Of a DNA stretch of 17,850 bases, positions 1 to 7,446 are shown piece after piece. The position numbers and the translations under genes are program-made. The stretch's first letter is position 1. Each line of letters starts with the position of its first letter. A model generated the notes under the pieces. That model saw nothing but the letters and a program-made list of their open reading frames with translations, was not told where the DNA came from and ran no database searches. Origin of the DNA: an uncultured Bacilli bacterium (lineage in GTDB: Bacteria > Bacillota_I > Bacilli_A > RF39 > UBA660); contig CAKOJJ010000023.1 in assembly GCA_934089275.1 (NCBI GenBank), positions 1 through 17,850 of the forward strand. The letters are read 5' to 3'.

Positions 1-20
1 GAAAGGAATGTAAGGTTACG

Positions 21-104
21 ATGAAAAAAGATAATCATATAAGATTACTTTACTTAATCGTTTTTATATTGCTAGTAGTAATTTTAAAATTATTATGGCC
101 ATAA
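21..104 (+). CDS. Possible small membrane peptide, or C-terminal tail of an upstream gene
   Basis: Reading from the ATG at 21 gives 27 residues: a charged start (MKKDNH) and then one hydrophobic stretch (about residues 9-25) that would span the membrane once, ending LLWP and TAA. An AAGG lies 5 nt before the ATG. The same frame is open back to the window edge, so this may instead be the membrane-anchored end of a longer protein that starts outside the window. Alternatively, frame 1 is open from base 1 to a TGA at 22-24. That would be an upstream gene overlapping this ATG by the ATGA arrangement seen elsewhere in the window. No function can be assigned, and the peptide is too short to prove coding. 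Confidence 0.35.
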   Translation: MKKDNHIRLLYLIVFILLVVILKLLWP

Positions 105-137
105 AAAAAGCATCTTTATTCTACTGAATAAGGATGC
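103..137 (-). terminator. Rho-independent terminator of the small RNA and clpP
   Basis: A 12-bp stem (137-126 with 121-110, one G-U pair) closes a 4-nt loop and is followed on the minus strand by seven T (109-103). On the plus strand it lacks a downstream T run, so it ends minus-strand transcripts only. Confidence 0.85.
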
Positions 138-190
138 GAAACCAAACCTGTGGTAAGCATCAGCCTCAAAAGAAACTTTTGCTTCTCACT
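103..190 (-). ncRNA. Candidate small structured RNA, about 88 nt, family not recognised
   Basis: The minus strand carries a complete transcription unit with no open reading frame. A promoter at 225-197 predicts a start near 190, and a 12-bp hairpin (137-110) followed by seven U ends it near 103. The body has further pairing potential: CAAAAG/CUUUUG around a 3-nt loop (about 161-175), and an ACC(A)/(U)GGU hairpin (about 141-154) just before the terminator. I checked by eye for the SRP tetraloop motif, tmRNA tail, RNase P and 6S signatures and found none. It could also be only the 3' UTR of clpP, but the near-consensus promoter argues for an independent RNA. Sequence shows promoter and terminator; the RNA itself is inferred. 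Confidence 0.5.
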
Positions 191-196
191 AAACTA

Positions 197-225
197 AATA
201 TAACATCTTTTTTTAGTGTTTTCAA
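197..225 (-). promoter_or_regulatory. Promoter of the candidate small RNA
   Basis: On the minus strand, TTGAAA (225-220) is separated by exactly 17 nt from TATATT (202-197), which also carries an upstream TG one base away (extended -10). An inverted repeat CACTAAA/TTTAGTG (187-193 and 212-218) brackets the -10 box and could serve as an operator. Confidence 0.6.
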
Positions 226-241
226 TAAAACAATTTAAATT

Positions 242-811
242 CTATTTTAAAATTTTGTCAACTATACCATAATTCATTGCTTCTTCTGCATCCATATAGT
301 GGTCTCTTTTTGTGTCATTGTTTATTTTCTTTAAAGTTTGATTTGTGTTTTTTGCAAGAAGTTTATTTAACTTTTCTCTTAAATGTAAAATTCTATCAGC
401 TTGAATTTGAATTTCTGTTGCTTGACCTTGAGCTCCACCTAGTATTTCATGAATCATAACTTCAGCATTTTCTAATATGCATCGTTTTCCTTTAGTTCCA
501 CTTGAAAGCAAAAAAGCTCCCATTGAAGCACTCATGCCAACTCCGATAGTTTCAACATCACTTTTTATAATTTTCATCGTGTCGTATATAGCAAGACCAG
601 AGGTAACGGATCCTCCTGGAGAGTTGATATAGATTGATATATCATTATGATTAATTGAATCTAAATATAAAAGTTCCGATATAACTAATGATGCTGTATC
701 ATCATTAATTTCTCCACTTATAAATATGATTCTATCCTTTAATAATCTTGAATAAATATCGTAAATTTGATGTCCTTCATAATTTTTTTCTACTATTGTT
801 GGAATTATCAA
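242..811 (-). CDS. clpP: ATP-dependent Clp protease proteolytic subunit ClpP
   Basis: ClpP is a serine peptidase that forms a double-ring 14-mer and degrades proteins unfolded by Clp/Hsp100 ATPases in the cytoplasm. The serine is in the S-A-S-M-G-A-F-L-L motif (Ser96 counting from the chosen start), the histidine in M-I-H-E-x-L-G-G (His121) and the aspartate in T-K-R-D (Asp170). The 25 and 49 residue spacings equal those of the E. coli Ser97/His122/Asp171 triad. The usual NSPGG oxyanion-region motif is present. I place the start at the TTG at 811-809. The frame opens nine bases earlier at a GTG, but that GTG is part of the ribosome site AGGTGAT (822-816), and the TTG start gives MIIPTIVE, matching the family's MNLIPTVIE beginning. 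Length is 189 aa, typical. No CtsR or CIRCE operator and no convincing promoter were found upstream. It reads toward the terminator at 137-103. Confidence 0.95.
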   Translation of the reverse strand: MIIPTIVEKNYEGHQIYDIYSRLLKDRIIFISGEINDDTASLVISELLYLDSINHNDISIYINSPGGSVTSGLAIYDTMKIIKSDVETIGVGMSASMGAFLLSSGTKGKRCILENAEVMIHEILGGAQGQATEIQIQADRILHLREKLNKLLAKNTNQTLKKINNDTKRDHYMDAEEAMNYGIVDKILK

Positions 812-907
812 TATTATCACCTAATAATATTATAAATAAATCAATGAAAAATATTCTTAAATAAAATGACAAATAAGCACGAATTTTATAATAATGGGTA
901 AATTTCA

Positions 908-916
908 TGATATAAT
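908..916 (+). promoter_or_regulatory. Extended -10 promoter of the nucleoside kinase operon
   Basis: TGATATAAT at 908-916 is an extended -10 box. No good -35 box lies 16-18 nt upstream. Transcription from about 923 would give a leader of roughly a dozen bases, just holding the AGGTGG ribosome site at 924-929. Confidence 0.5.
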
Positions 917-934
917 TTAAAATAGGTGGTATGC

Positions 935-2374
935 ATGAGCAATAAAGAATATGCTGCGGGGTTAAAATTTTTATTATATGTTGCTGTTAAAGATTTGTTT
1001 AATGGAGAAGTGTTTTTTCATCATTCTTTAGATAAAGGAATATATACAACTATTGAATGTAAAGAAACAATAGATAAAGAACAACTTCTAAATATAAAAA
1101 AATATATGAAGGAACTTGTTGATAAAGATTTACCAATAGTTAAAAGAATAGTAAAAAAAGAAGATGCTTATAAATATTATAAAGAAAAAAATGCCTTAGA
1201 AAAGATGACAAATGTTTTAAATATAAGCAATATAACAGTTTCTTTGTTTGAATTAAATGGCAAATATAATTATTTTTATACACATAATATGATTAAATCT
1301 ACTGGAGAATTAAAATTATTTGATTTGTATTTTATTGAAGATAATAAGTTTATATTAGTTTTACCAACTAATGATGAAATTGTATTTACTTTTAGAAACA
1401 AGATATATGATTCTTTTAGAGAATATGATTCATGGTTAAAAAGAGTAAATATAAATTATGTAATGGATTTAAATAAACTTATTGCAGAAGGTAAAATTAA
1501 AGATTTTATTCGTAAAAATGATATTATGATTGAAAGAAATCTTGAAGGAATAGCGGAAGATATAGTTTCTAAAAATAAAAGAATTGTTTTACTTGCTGGA
1601 CCTTCTAGTAGTGGAAAAACTACAACGAGTAAGAAGTTGAGTTTATATCTTTCTTCTTTAGGGGTAAATGCAATTCCAATATCTCTTGATGATTTCTTCT
1701 TAAATAGAAATGAGACTCCAGTTGATGAGTATGGTAATAAAGATTATGAATCAATAAATGCTTTAGATTTAAAATTATTTAATAAAGTATTAACTGATTT
1801 GATGAGTGGAAATAAAACTTATTTACCAAGTTATAATTTTATTACTGGAGAAAAAGAGATTAGTACAACTCCAATAGTTTTAAATGAAAATGACTGTTTA
1901 GTAATTGAAGGTTTACATGGACTTAATCCTAATTTAATAAGTAATGAATATCAAGATTTAATATATAAAATCTATATAAGTCCATTAACTCCTTTAAATG
2001 TTGATAGACATAATTATGTTTCAACAACTGAAAATAGGCTTCTTAGAAGAATAATTAGAGATTTTAGAACTAGAGGAAAAAGTGGAGAAGATTCACTTGC
2101 ATCATGGGAAAGTGTTAGACGTGGAGAAGAAACTTACATATTCCCATATACTGACAGTGCTGATGCTATAATTAATACAGCATATACTTATGAAATTGGT
2201 GTTTTAAAAGTATATGTTGAACCAATACTTTATAGTATTGATATAAATAGTAAATATTATAATGAAGCTAGAAGAATAATAGATCACTTAAAAACTTTTT
2301 ATCCAATTCCTAGTGAATATGTAAGTGAGGATAATTTGTTAAGAGAATTTATTGGTGGATCTAGTTTTGAATAG
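935..2374 (+). CDS. Nucleoside (uridine-type) kinase with ThrRS-like N-terminal domain
   Basis: Phosphorylates a nucleoside with ATP or GTP in nucleotide salvage. The exact substrate (uridine, cytidine or other) cannot be read from sequence. The C-terminal half is a phosphoribulokinase/uridine-kinase P-loop domain: Walker A G-P-S-S-S-G-K-T at about residues 222-229, followed by the S-L-D-D-F-F substrate-site motif and the I-E-G-L-H-G-L-N segment typical of this family. The first ~80 residues (AAGLKFLLYVAVKDLF, then FFHHSLDKGIY) resemble the second additional domain of threonyl-tRNA synthetase, which related kinases carry behind a TGS domain. No TGS domain is present here. The ATG at 935 is chosen because AGGTGG (924-929) sits 5 nt before it; the GTG at 926 lies inside that ribosome site. 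Length 479 aa. Followed after 12 nt by gapA, apparently in one transcript. Confidence 0.88.
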   Translation: MSNKEYAAGLKFLLYVAVKDLFNGEVFFHHSLDKGIYTTIECKETIDKEQLLNIKKYMKELVDKDLPIVKRIVKKEDAYKYYKEKNALEKMTNVLNISNITVSLFELNGKYNYFYTHNMIKSTGELKLFDLYFIEDNKFILVLPTNDEIVFTFRNKIYDSFREYDSWLKRVNINYVMDLNKLIAEGKIKDFIRKNDIMIERNLEGIAEDIVSKNKRIVLLAGPSSSGKTTTSKKLSLYLSSLGVNAIPISLDDFFLNRNETPVDEYGNKDYESINALDLKLFNKVLTDLMSGNKTYLPSYNFITGEKEISTTPIVLNENDCLVIEGLHGLNPNLISNEYQDLIYKIYISPLTPLNVDRHNYVSTTENRLLRRIIRDFRTRGKSGEDSLASWESVRRGEETYIFPYTDSADAIINTAYTYEIGVLKVYVEPILYSIDINSKYYNEARRIIDHLKTFYPIPSEYVSEDNLLREFIGGSSFE

Positions 2375-2386
2375 GAGAGGAAAAAT

Positions 2387-3388
2387 ATGAAAAAGATTGC
2401 AATTAATGGATTTGGAAGAATTGGTAGACTTGCTTTTAGAGAACTTTTAAAGTCTCAAGAGTATGAAGTAGTAGCTGTTAATGATTTAACAAGTGTAGAA
2501 GATTTATATTATTTATTGAAATATGATTCAAATTTTAGAATGTTTGATGCAAGTAGCTTATCTTTTGACGATGAATCATTGATAGTAGCTGGTAAACATG
2601 TTCGTGTTTTTAAAGAAATGGATGCAACAAATTTACCTTGGGGTGAACTTGGAATTGATGCAGTTTTGGAATGTTCTGGACATTACACTGACTTAGAAAA
2701 AGCAAATTTGCATATTATTGCTGGAGCCAAACATGTTATTATTTCGGCACCTGCTAAAGGAGATATGAAAACAATCGTCTTTGGAGTTAATTCAAGAAGT
2801 CTTGACGGAAGTGAAAAAGTAATATCGGCTGCAAGTTGTACAACAAATTGTCTTGCTCCAGTATTAAATTTATTGGATAAAGCTTATGGAGTAGAATATG
2901 GATATATGACAACTATTCATGCAACAACAAATGATCAAACAACTTTAGATGTTGCTCATAAAAAAGGAGCTTTTTCAAGACGCGGAAGAAGTGCTTTAGA
3001 AAATATTATTCCAGCATCTACTGGTGCTGCTAGTGCAATAGGTAAAGTTTTACCAAATTTAAATGGAAAACTTAAAGGAAGTGCTTTTAGAGTTCCAACA
3101 ATTGATGGTTCAGTAGTTGATTTAACAGTTAAACTAGGAAAATCTGTAACTAAAGAAGAAATAAACGAAATGTTTAAAAATAATCAAAGTGATGTTATCA
3201 AATTTACAATGGATCCAATTGTTTCAAGTGATGTAATTGGAACACATGCTGGATCACTTGTTGATGGACTTTTAACTGATGTTCTTGAATGTGATGGAGA
3301 AGAACTTGTAAAGGTAGTTGCTTGGTATGATAATGAACTTGGTTATACTTGTCAAATGATTAGAACTTTAGGAGAACTTCTAAAATGA
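2387..3388 (+). CDS. gapA: Type I glyceraldehyde-3-phosphate dehydrogenase
   Basis: Converts glyceraldehyde-3-phosphate, phosphate and NAD+ to 1,3-bisphosphoglycerate in glycolysis (reversible, cytoplasmic tetramer). The Rossmann start is I-N-G-F-G-R-I-G-R at residues 5-13. The adenosine-binding segment V-N-D-L-T keeps the Asp that favours NAD over NADP. The catalytic cysteine is Cys151 in S-C-T-T-N-C-L-A-P, and the partner His is in T-I-H-A-T-T. Phosphate-site motifs A-S-T-G-A-A and A-F-R-V-P-T are intact. Length 333 aa is normal. A strong AGGAGAGG precedes the ATG. The gene is not next to pgk or tpi here; it sits between the nucleoside kinase and a membrane protein. The stop is TGA at 3386-3388, overlapping the next ATG, which shows that TGA is a stop codon in this organism. 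Confidence 0.97.
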   Translation: MKKIAINGFGRIGRLAFRELLKSQEYEVVAVNDLTSVEDLYYLLKYDSNFRMFDASSLSFDDESLIVAGKHVRVFKEMDATNLPWGELGIDAVLECSGHYTDLEKANLHIIAGAKHVIISAPAKGDMKTIVFGVNSRSLDGSEKVISAASCTTNCLAPVLNLLDKAYGVEYGYMTTIHATTNDQTTLDVAHKKGAFSRRGRSALENIIPASTGAASAIGKVLPNLNGKLKGSAFRVPTIDGSVVDLTVKLGKSVTKEEINEMFKNNQSDVIKFTMDPIVSSDVIGTHAGSLVDGLLTDVLECDGEELVKVVAWYDNELGYTCQMIRTLGELLK

Positions 3389-4050
3389 AAAAATTGTATC
3401 ACTTAATAATAATTTTATTACTTTCTCCAATTGTTGTATTTGCTGCTTCAACTAACTTTGAACCAACATATGAAATGGATACCGAAATAAAAGATAATTT
3501 ATCGTATCTAATGGTAAGCTTTGAAGGCGACATGATAGAATCTATTAATGAAACTATTGCTTTTAAAACGGGAACAATTGAACTTACTAATATAGAAGCA
3601 TTAAATGGTTATCAAATAACAAAAAAAGAGGTTTCTAAAAAAGGAAGATATACAATTGTTAATTTAAGTGTTGAAGCTGATGCAGACACTTTTACTAAAG
3701 AGTATTTAATACTTGAACTTAAAGTAAATAATACAAAATATTCAGATTTGTTTTTCTATAATATAAATGGTGTTAATATTAATTCTAAATTTAGAAATAA
3801 GGGAAATATATTATCTTTAAAAAAAGAAGATGATTTAATGGTTTATACGATGAAATCAATAGACTCTTCAACAAAAACTCAATACTTCTTTATTGATAAT
3901 ATGTATATTATTTTAACTATTTGTGTCGTTTTAATAATTCTACTTATGATATTTGTTAATTTACCTAGTAAAAACAAAAAGAATCCTGTAGATGATAGTT
4001 TCTTTGAAGAAGGAGAAAATGATAAAACCTTCTATAATAAAGATATTTAG
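3385..4050 (+). CDS. Signal-peptide membrane protein of unknown function
   Basis: Not a family I recognise. It begins with a clear signal peptide (KK then a hydrophobic core, S-P-I-V-V-F-A-A, probable cleavage near residue 20-21). An extracellular part of about 150 residues follows, rich in alternating polar/hydrophobic strands (an Ig- or cohesin-like beta fold is possible but not demonstrated). A transmembrane helix covers about residues 174-192, with a short charged tail inside (KNKKN, then an acidic end). That makes it a type I, single-pass surface protein of 221 aa with no cysteine in the outer part. Its ATG overlaps the gapA stop as ATGA, so translation is probably coupled to gapA. No terminator is visible after it; the ileS promoter starts 3 nt past its stop. 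Confidence 0.8.
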   Translation: MKKLYHLIIILLLSPIVVFAASTNFEPTYEMDTEIKDNLSYLMVSFEGDMIESINETIAFKTGTIELTNIEALNGYQITKKEVSKKGRYTIVNLSVEADADTFTKEYLILELKVNNTKYSDLFFYNINGVNINSKFRNKGNILSLKKEDDLMVYTMKSIDSSTKTQYFFIDNMYIILTICVVLIILLMIFVNLPSKNKKNPVDDSFFEEGENDKTFYNKDI

Positions 4051-4052
4051 AA

Positions 4053-4081
4053 TTGACAAACAAGAAAATAAAATTTATAAT
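4053..4081 (+). promoter_or_regulatory. Consensus sigma-A promoter of ileS
   Basis: TTGACA (4053-4058), 17 nt, TATAAT (4076-4081): a perfect match in both boxes and spacing, and the only one in the window. Transcription would start near 4088, about 235 nt before the ileS ATG. Confidence 0.85.
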
Positions 4082-4128
4082 TTAGTTTGTAAAGCAATTG
4101 ATGAAGACGTTAAATAATGATTTTTTAT

Positions 4129-4304
4129 AGAGAAGCTGTGGATGGTGCAAACAGTTAAAAATAGTTATTTAAAAATCACTTCTAATGTGACTTAGGGATA
4201 AGCTAAGTACGTTAACTGCGTTAAAGTTAAGAGAGTATGATTACATTCATAAAATAGGATGGTACCACGGATATGTTCGTTCCTATGTTATGGATGTTTT
4301 TTTA
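4129..4304 (+). promoter_or_regulatory. T-box riboswitch, isoleucine-specific
   Basis: The leader binds uncharged tRNA-Ile and lets transcription continue into ileS when isoleucyl-tRNA is scarce. Stem I begins near 4129 (TAGAGAAG pairing with CTTCTA at 4179-4184) and has a GGTGCAAAC-type distal region. The specifier codon is ATC at 4175-4177, followed by the conserved purine A4178. The T-box sequence TAGGATGGTACCACG lies at 4255-4269 and provides the tRNA acceptor-end contact. The terminator pairs 4243-4259 (ACAT, CATA, ATAGGA) with 4281-4297 (TCCTAT, TATG, ATGT) and is followed by seven T (4297-4303). Because ATAGGA belongs to both the T-box and the terminator, the two folds exclude each other, as expected. 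Confidence 0.93.
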
Positions 4305-4321
4305 TTGGAAAGGAAATGTTT

Positions 4322-7300
4322 ATGAAAAATTTTAAGGAACTTGATAAAAGAAAAGCAAGTGAAGTTGAAAAAAGTATCTTAGAAAATTGGAAAAAAGAAG
4401 ATATTTTAAATGAAACAATTGAAAATAGAAACGGATGTAAAAATTGGGTATTCTATGATGGACCAATCTATGCAAATGCAAAACCAGGAATTCATCATGT
4501 TCTTGCTAAAACGATTAAAGATTCATTTTGTAAATATCATACAATGAAAGGTGAGCGAGTTTTAAGAAAGATTGGACTTGATACTCATGGACTTCCAATT
4601 GAAGTTAATGTTGAAAAGAAGCTTGGTTTTAAAACAAAAGCTGATATTGAAGCCTTTGGTGTTGAAAATTTCTGTCGTGAATGTAATAAAGCAACAGCTT
4701 TAAATATTGATGAAATAAATGCTGTAACGGATAAAATGGGTCAATTTATTGATTGTGAACATCCTTATGTAACTTGTTCAAATGAATATATTGAATCTGA
4801 ATGGTGGATTATAAAAGAAATGGATAAAAAAGGACTTTTATACCATGGTAATAAAGTTTTATGGTATTGTCCTAGATGTGGAACAGAACTTTCTCAAAAT
4901 GAAGTTTCACAAGGTTATGAAGAAACAAGTGTTAACACTGTAATTGTTCCTTTAAAAAGAGTTGATGCCGATGAATATTTCCTTGCTTGGACTACAACTC
5001 CTTGGACATTAATGGCAAACGTTGCTATATGTGTTAATCCAGAACTTACTTATATAAAAGTTTTATCTCAAGGATACAAATTTATTTTAGCTGAGGCTTT
5101 AGCTCCAAAAGTATTAGGTGAGGATTATGAAGTTCTTGAAACTTTTAAAGGATCTGATTTAGTAGGAATAAAATATGAACAATTGATGCCTTTTGTTCAT
5201 GTTGAAGGAAAATGTCATGAAGTAATAGCAGATGGTTATGTTACTGCTGAAGATGGTACAGGAATAGTTCATATTGCACCTGCTTATGGTGAAGATGATA
5301 ATCGTGTATGTCGTGAAAATGGCATCGGTTTTGTAAATCCAGTTGGATTAGATGGATGTTATACTGAAGGGCCATGGAAAGGAACTTTAGTAACTGATCC
5401 TGATCTTGAAATAGAAATCATTAAATGGTTAAAAGAAAATGATAAATTATTCAAAAAAATTAAAATAGTTCATGATTATCCTCATTGTTGGAGATGTCAT
5501 TCACCACTTATAAGTTATCCAAAACCAGCTTGGTATATTAAGACAACAGCTTATAAAGATAAAATAATTGAAGAAAATAAAAAGATAAACTGGTATCCTG
5601 ATTATGTTGGAAATAAACGTTTTGCTAACTGGCTTGATAATATGATTGACTGGGGAATTTCTAGAAATAGATATTGGGGATGTCCTCTTCCAGTTTGGAC
5701 TTGTTCATGTGGTAACAAGTGTGTTGTAGGATCAATTGATGAATTACAAGAACTAGTAATTGAAGATGTTGATGTTAGAAAGATGGAATTACATCGTCCT
5801 TATGTTGATGACCTTCATATTAAATGTGATAAATGTGGAAAGTCTATGGATAGAGTTAAAGATGTATTAGATGTTTGGTTTGATTCCGGAGCTATGCCAT
5901 ATGCTCAATATCATTATCCATTTGAAAATAAAGAATTATTCGAAAGTCAATTTCCAGCTGATTTTATAGCTGAAGGACTTGATCAAACTCGTGGATGGTT
6001 CTATGTTTTACTGGTAATTTCAACAATAATTTCTGGTAAATCTAGTTTTAAAAACGTTGTTGTAAACGATATGGTTCTTGATGAATTTGGTAAAAAGATG
6101 AGTAAATCAACTGGTAATATAGTTGATCCGATAAACGAATTGGATGAATATGGAGCAGATATAGTTAGATGGTATATGCTTTCAGTTTCTCCAGTATGGA
6201 CACCTTTAAAATATGATTCAAAAGGTTGTAGAGAAGTTCATTCAAAATTCTTTAATCCTTTTAAAAACACTTATACATTCTTCCAAACATACGCTAATAT
6301 TGATGGAATAGATACAGATGAATGTGATGTTGCTTATGAAGATCGTGAGGAGATAGATAAATGGCTTTTATCTAAATATAATAAACTTGTTAAAAATGTG
6401 ACTGATGCTTATGAAGCATATGACTTAAATCAAGTAGTCAAACAAATAACTTCATTTGTTTCAGAAGATTTATCCAACTGGTATATAAGAAGAAATAGAA
6501 ATAGATTCTGGAGTAGTGAACTTGATAATTCTAAAAAATCTGTATATATAACTACTTATGAAGTTTTAACTGGCTTATGTAGATTATGTGCTCCAGTTAT
6601 ACCTTATACAACTGAAGAAATATATAAGAATTTAACTGGTGAAAAATCTGTTCATTTAAGTGATTTCCCTAAATATGATGAAAGTTTAATCAACGAAGAA
6701 ATTGAAGTTAAAATGGATTTAGTAAGAGATTTAATTTCTACTGGAAGATATGTTCGTGAAGAAACTAAGATAAAAGTACGTCAACCATTAAGTGAAGCTT
6801 TAATTGATGGAAAATACGAAAGTATTTTAGGAAACTTAGTAACTTTAATCAATGAAGAATTAAATGTTAAAAAAGTTACTTTTGTTGATGATTTATCTAA
6901 ATATATGAATTTTACAATTAAACCAAACTTTAAAGTATGTGGATCTATGTTTGGATCTAAAATGGGACTTTATAGTGAGACTTTGAAAAATTTAAGTTTA
7001 GAGGATGAAGAATCTTTATTAAAAGAAGAAACTATTACAGTAGATTTTGATGGTGAAAGACTTGATATAACACCTGAAATGGTTGATGTTAGAATTGATG
7101 CTAAAGAAGGATTCAATGTTGGTATGGAAAATAATAAGTTTATTATTCTAAATACTGAACTTACTCGTGATCTTTTACTTGAAGGTCTTGCTCGTGAATT
7201 TGTATCTAAAGTTCAAAATATGAGAAAAACAAATGGCTTAAATATTGAAGATAGAATTAAACTTTATTTCCATGGTGATGATGAAGTAAACGATGCATTA

Positions 7301-7423
7301 ATAATGTTTAAAGATTATGTTAAAGAAGAAACATTAGCAGTAGTTTATGAAGAAAAAGAAAGTGGAGAAGTTGTGGATATCAATGGTCATGACGTTATGA
7401 TTTCAATAGAAAAGAGTGAATAA
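4322..7423 (+). CDS. ileS: Isoleucyl-tRNA synthetase, IleRS2 type with GxHH motif
   Basis: Charges tRNA-Ile with isoleucine and hydrolyses mischarged valyl-tRNA in the cytoplasm. Length 1033 aa. Domains in order: catalytic Rossmann fold whose HIGH signature reads G56-I57-H58-H59 instead of H-x-G-H; CP1 editing insert with G-I-V-H-I-A-P-A-Y-G-E-D-D at about 314-326; Cys pairs at 183/186 and 389/392 and a second zinc-ribbon-like set at 461/463/467 with 502/505; KMSKS at 592-596; anticodon-binding helical domain; and a long C-terminal extension. The A-K-P-G-I-H-H-V-L-A block and the length mark the eukaryote/archaea-like IleRS2 class, which is naturally mupirocin-tolerant. The frame is open upstream to 4259, but that part is T-box leader and terminator. 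The ATG at 4322 has AAGGA 7 nt before it, while an in-frame ATG at 4316 is too close. Controlled by the T-box just upstream. Confidence 0.95.
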   Translation: MKNFKELDKRKASEVEKSILENWKKEDILNETIENRNGCKNWVFYDGPIYANAKPGIHHVLAKTIKDSFCKYHTMKGERVLRKIGLDTHGLPIEVNVEKKLGFKTKADIEAFGVENFCRECNKATALNIDEINAVTDKMGQFIDCEHPYVTCSNEYIESEWWIIKEMDKKGLLYHGNKVLWYCPRCGTELSQNEVSQGYEETSVNTVIVPLKRVDADEYFLAWTTTPWTLMANVAICVNPELTYIKVLSQGYKFILAEALAPKVLGEDYEVLETFKGSDLVGIKYEQLMPFVHVEGKCHEVIADGYVTAEDGTGIVHIAPAYGEDDNRVCRENGIGFVNPVGLDGCYTEGPWKGTLVTDPDLEIEIIKWLKENDKLFKKIKIVHDYPHCWRCHSPLISYPKPAWYIKTTAYKDKIIEENKKINWYPDYVGNKRFANWLDNMIDWGISRNRYWGCPLPVWTCSCGNKCVVGSIDELQELVIEDVDVRKMELHRPYVDDLHIKCDKCGKSMDRVKDVLDVWFDSGAMPYAQYHYPFENKELFESQFPADFIAEGLDQTRGWFYVLLVISTIISGKSSFKNVVVNDMVLDEFGKKMSKSTGNIVDPINELDEYGADIVRWYMLSVSPVWTPLKYDSKGCREVHSKFFNPFKNTYTFFQTYANIDGIDTDECDVAYEDREEIDKWLLSKYNKLVKNVTDAYEAYDLNQVVKQITSFVSEDLSNWYIRRNRNRFWSSELDNSKKSVYITTYEVLTGLCRLCAPVIPYTTEEIYKNLTGEKSVHLSDFPKYDESLINEEIEVKMDLVRDLISTGRYVREETKIKVRQPLSEALIDGKYESILGNLVTLINEELNVKKVTFVDDLSKYMNFTIKPNFKVCGSMFGSKMGLYSETLKNLSLEDEESLLKEETITVDFDGERLDITPEMVDVRIDAKEGFNVGMENNKFIILNTELTRDLLLEGLAREFVSKVQNMRKTNGLNIEDRIKLYFHGDDEVNDALIMFKDYVKEETLAVVYEEKESGEVVDINGHDVMISIEKSE

Positions 7424-7433
7424 CTCTTTTTTT
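7410..7433 (+). terminator. Terminator after ileS
   Basis: AAAAGAGT (7410-7417) pairs with ACTCTTTT (7423-7430) around a 5-nt loop, followed by TTT. The ileS stop TAA (7421-7423) lies in the loop and first stem base. Confidence 0.75.
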
Positions 7434-7446
7434 CATGTATAAATAA

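Noticed and set aside
277..459. Plus-strand reading frame opposite clpP, and similar frames at 10598-10795, 11922-12113 and 13819-14043
   Set aside because: All lie wholly within well-supported genes in another frame, with low-complexity products and no ribosome sites.
829..834. TATAAT on the minus strand as the clpP promoter
   Set aside because: Transcription would start at or inside the ribosome site, and no -35 box is present.
867..872. CtsR operator or -35 box upstream of clpP (TTGTCA on the minus strand)
   Set aside because: No second heptad repeat of the CtsR type and no -10 box at a suitable distance.
3386..3388. Alternative genetic code (TGA = Trp), as in Mollicutes
   Set aside because: TGA is used as the gapA stop exactly where the protein family ends, and tryptophans are TGG throughout.
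4112..4160. Short ORF in the ileS leader as a leader peptide
   Set aside because: It overlaps T-box stem I; regulation is explained by tRNA binding and no ribosome site is seen.
4259..4321. N-terminal extension of ileS beginning at ATG 4259
   Set aside because: This segment is the T-box motif and terminator of the leader RNA; the ribosome site and family N-terminus point to ATG 4322.
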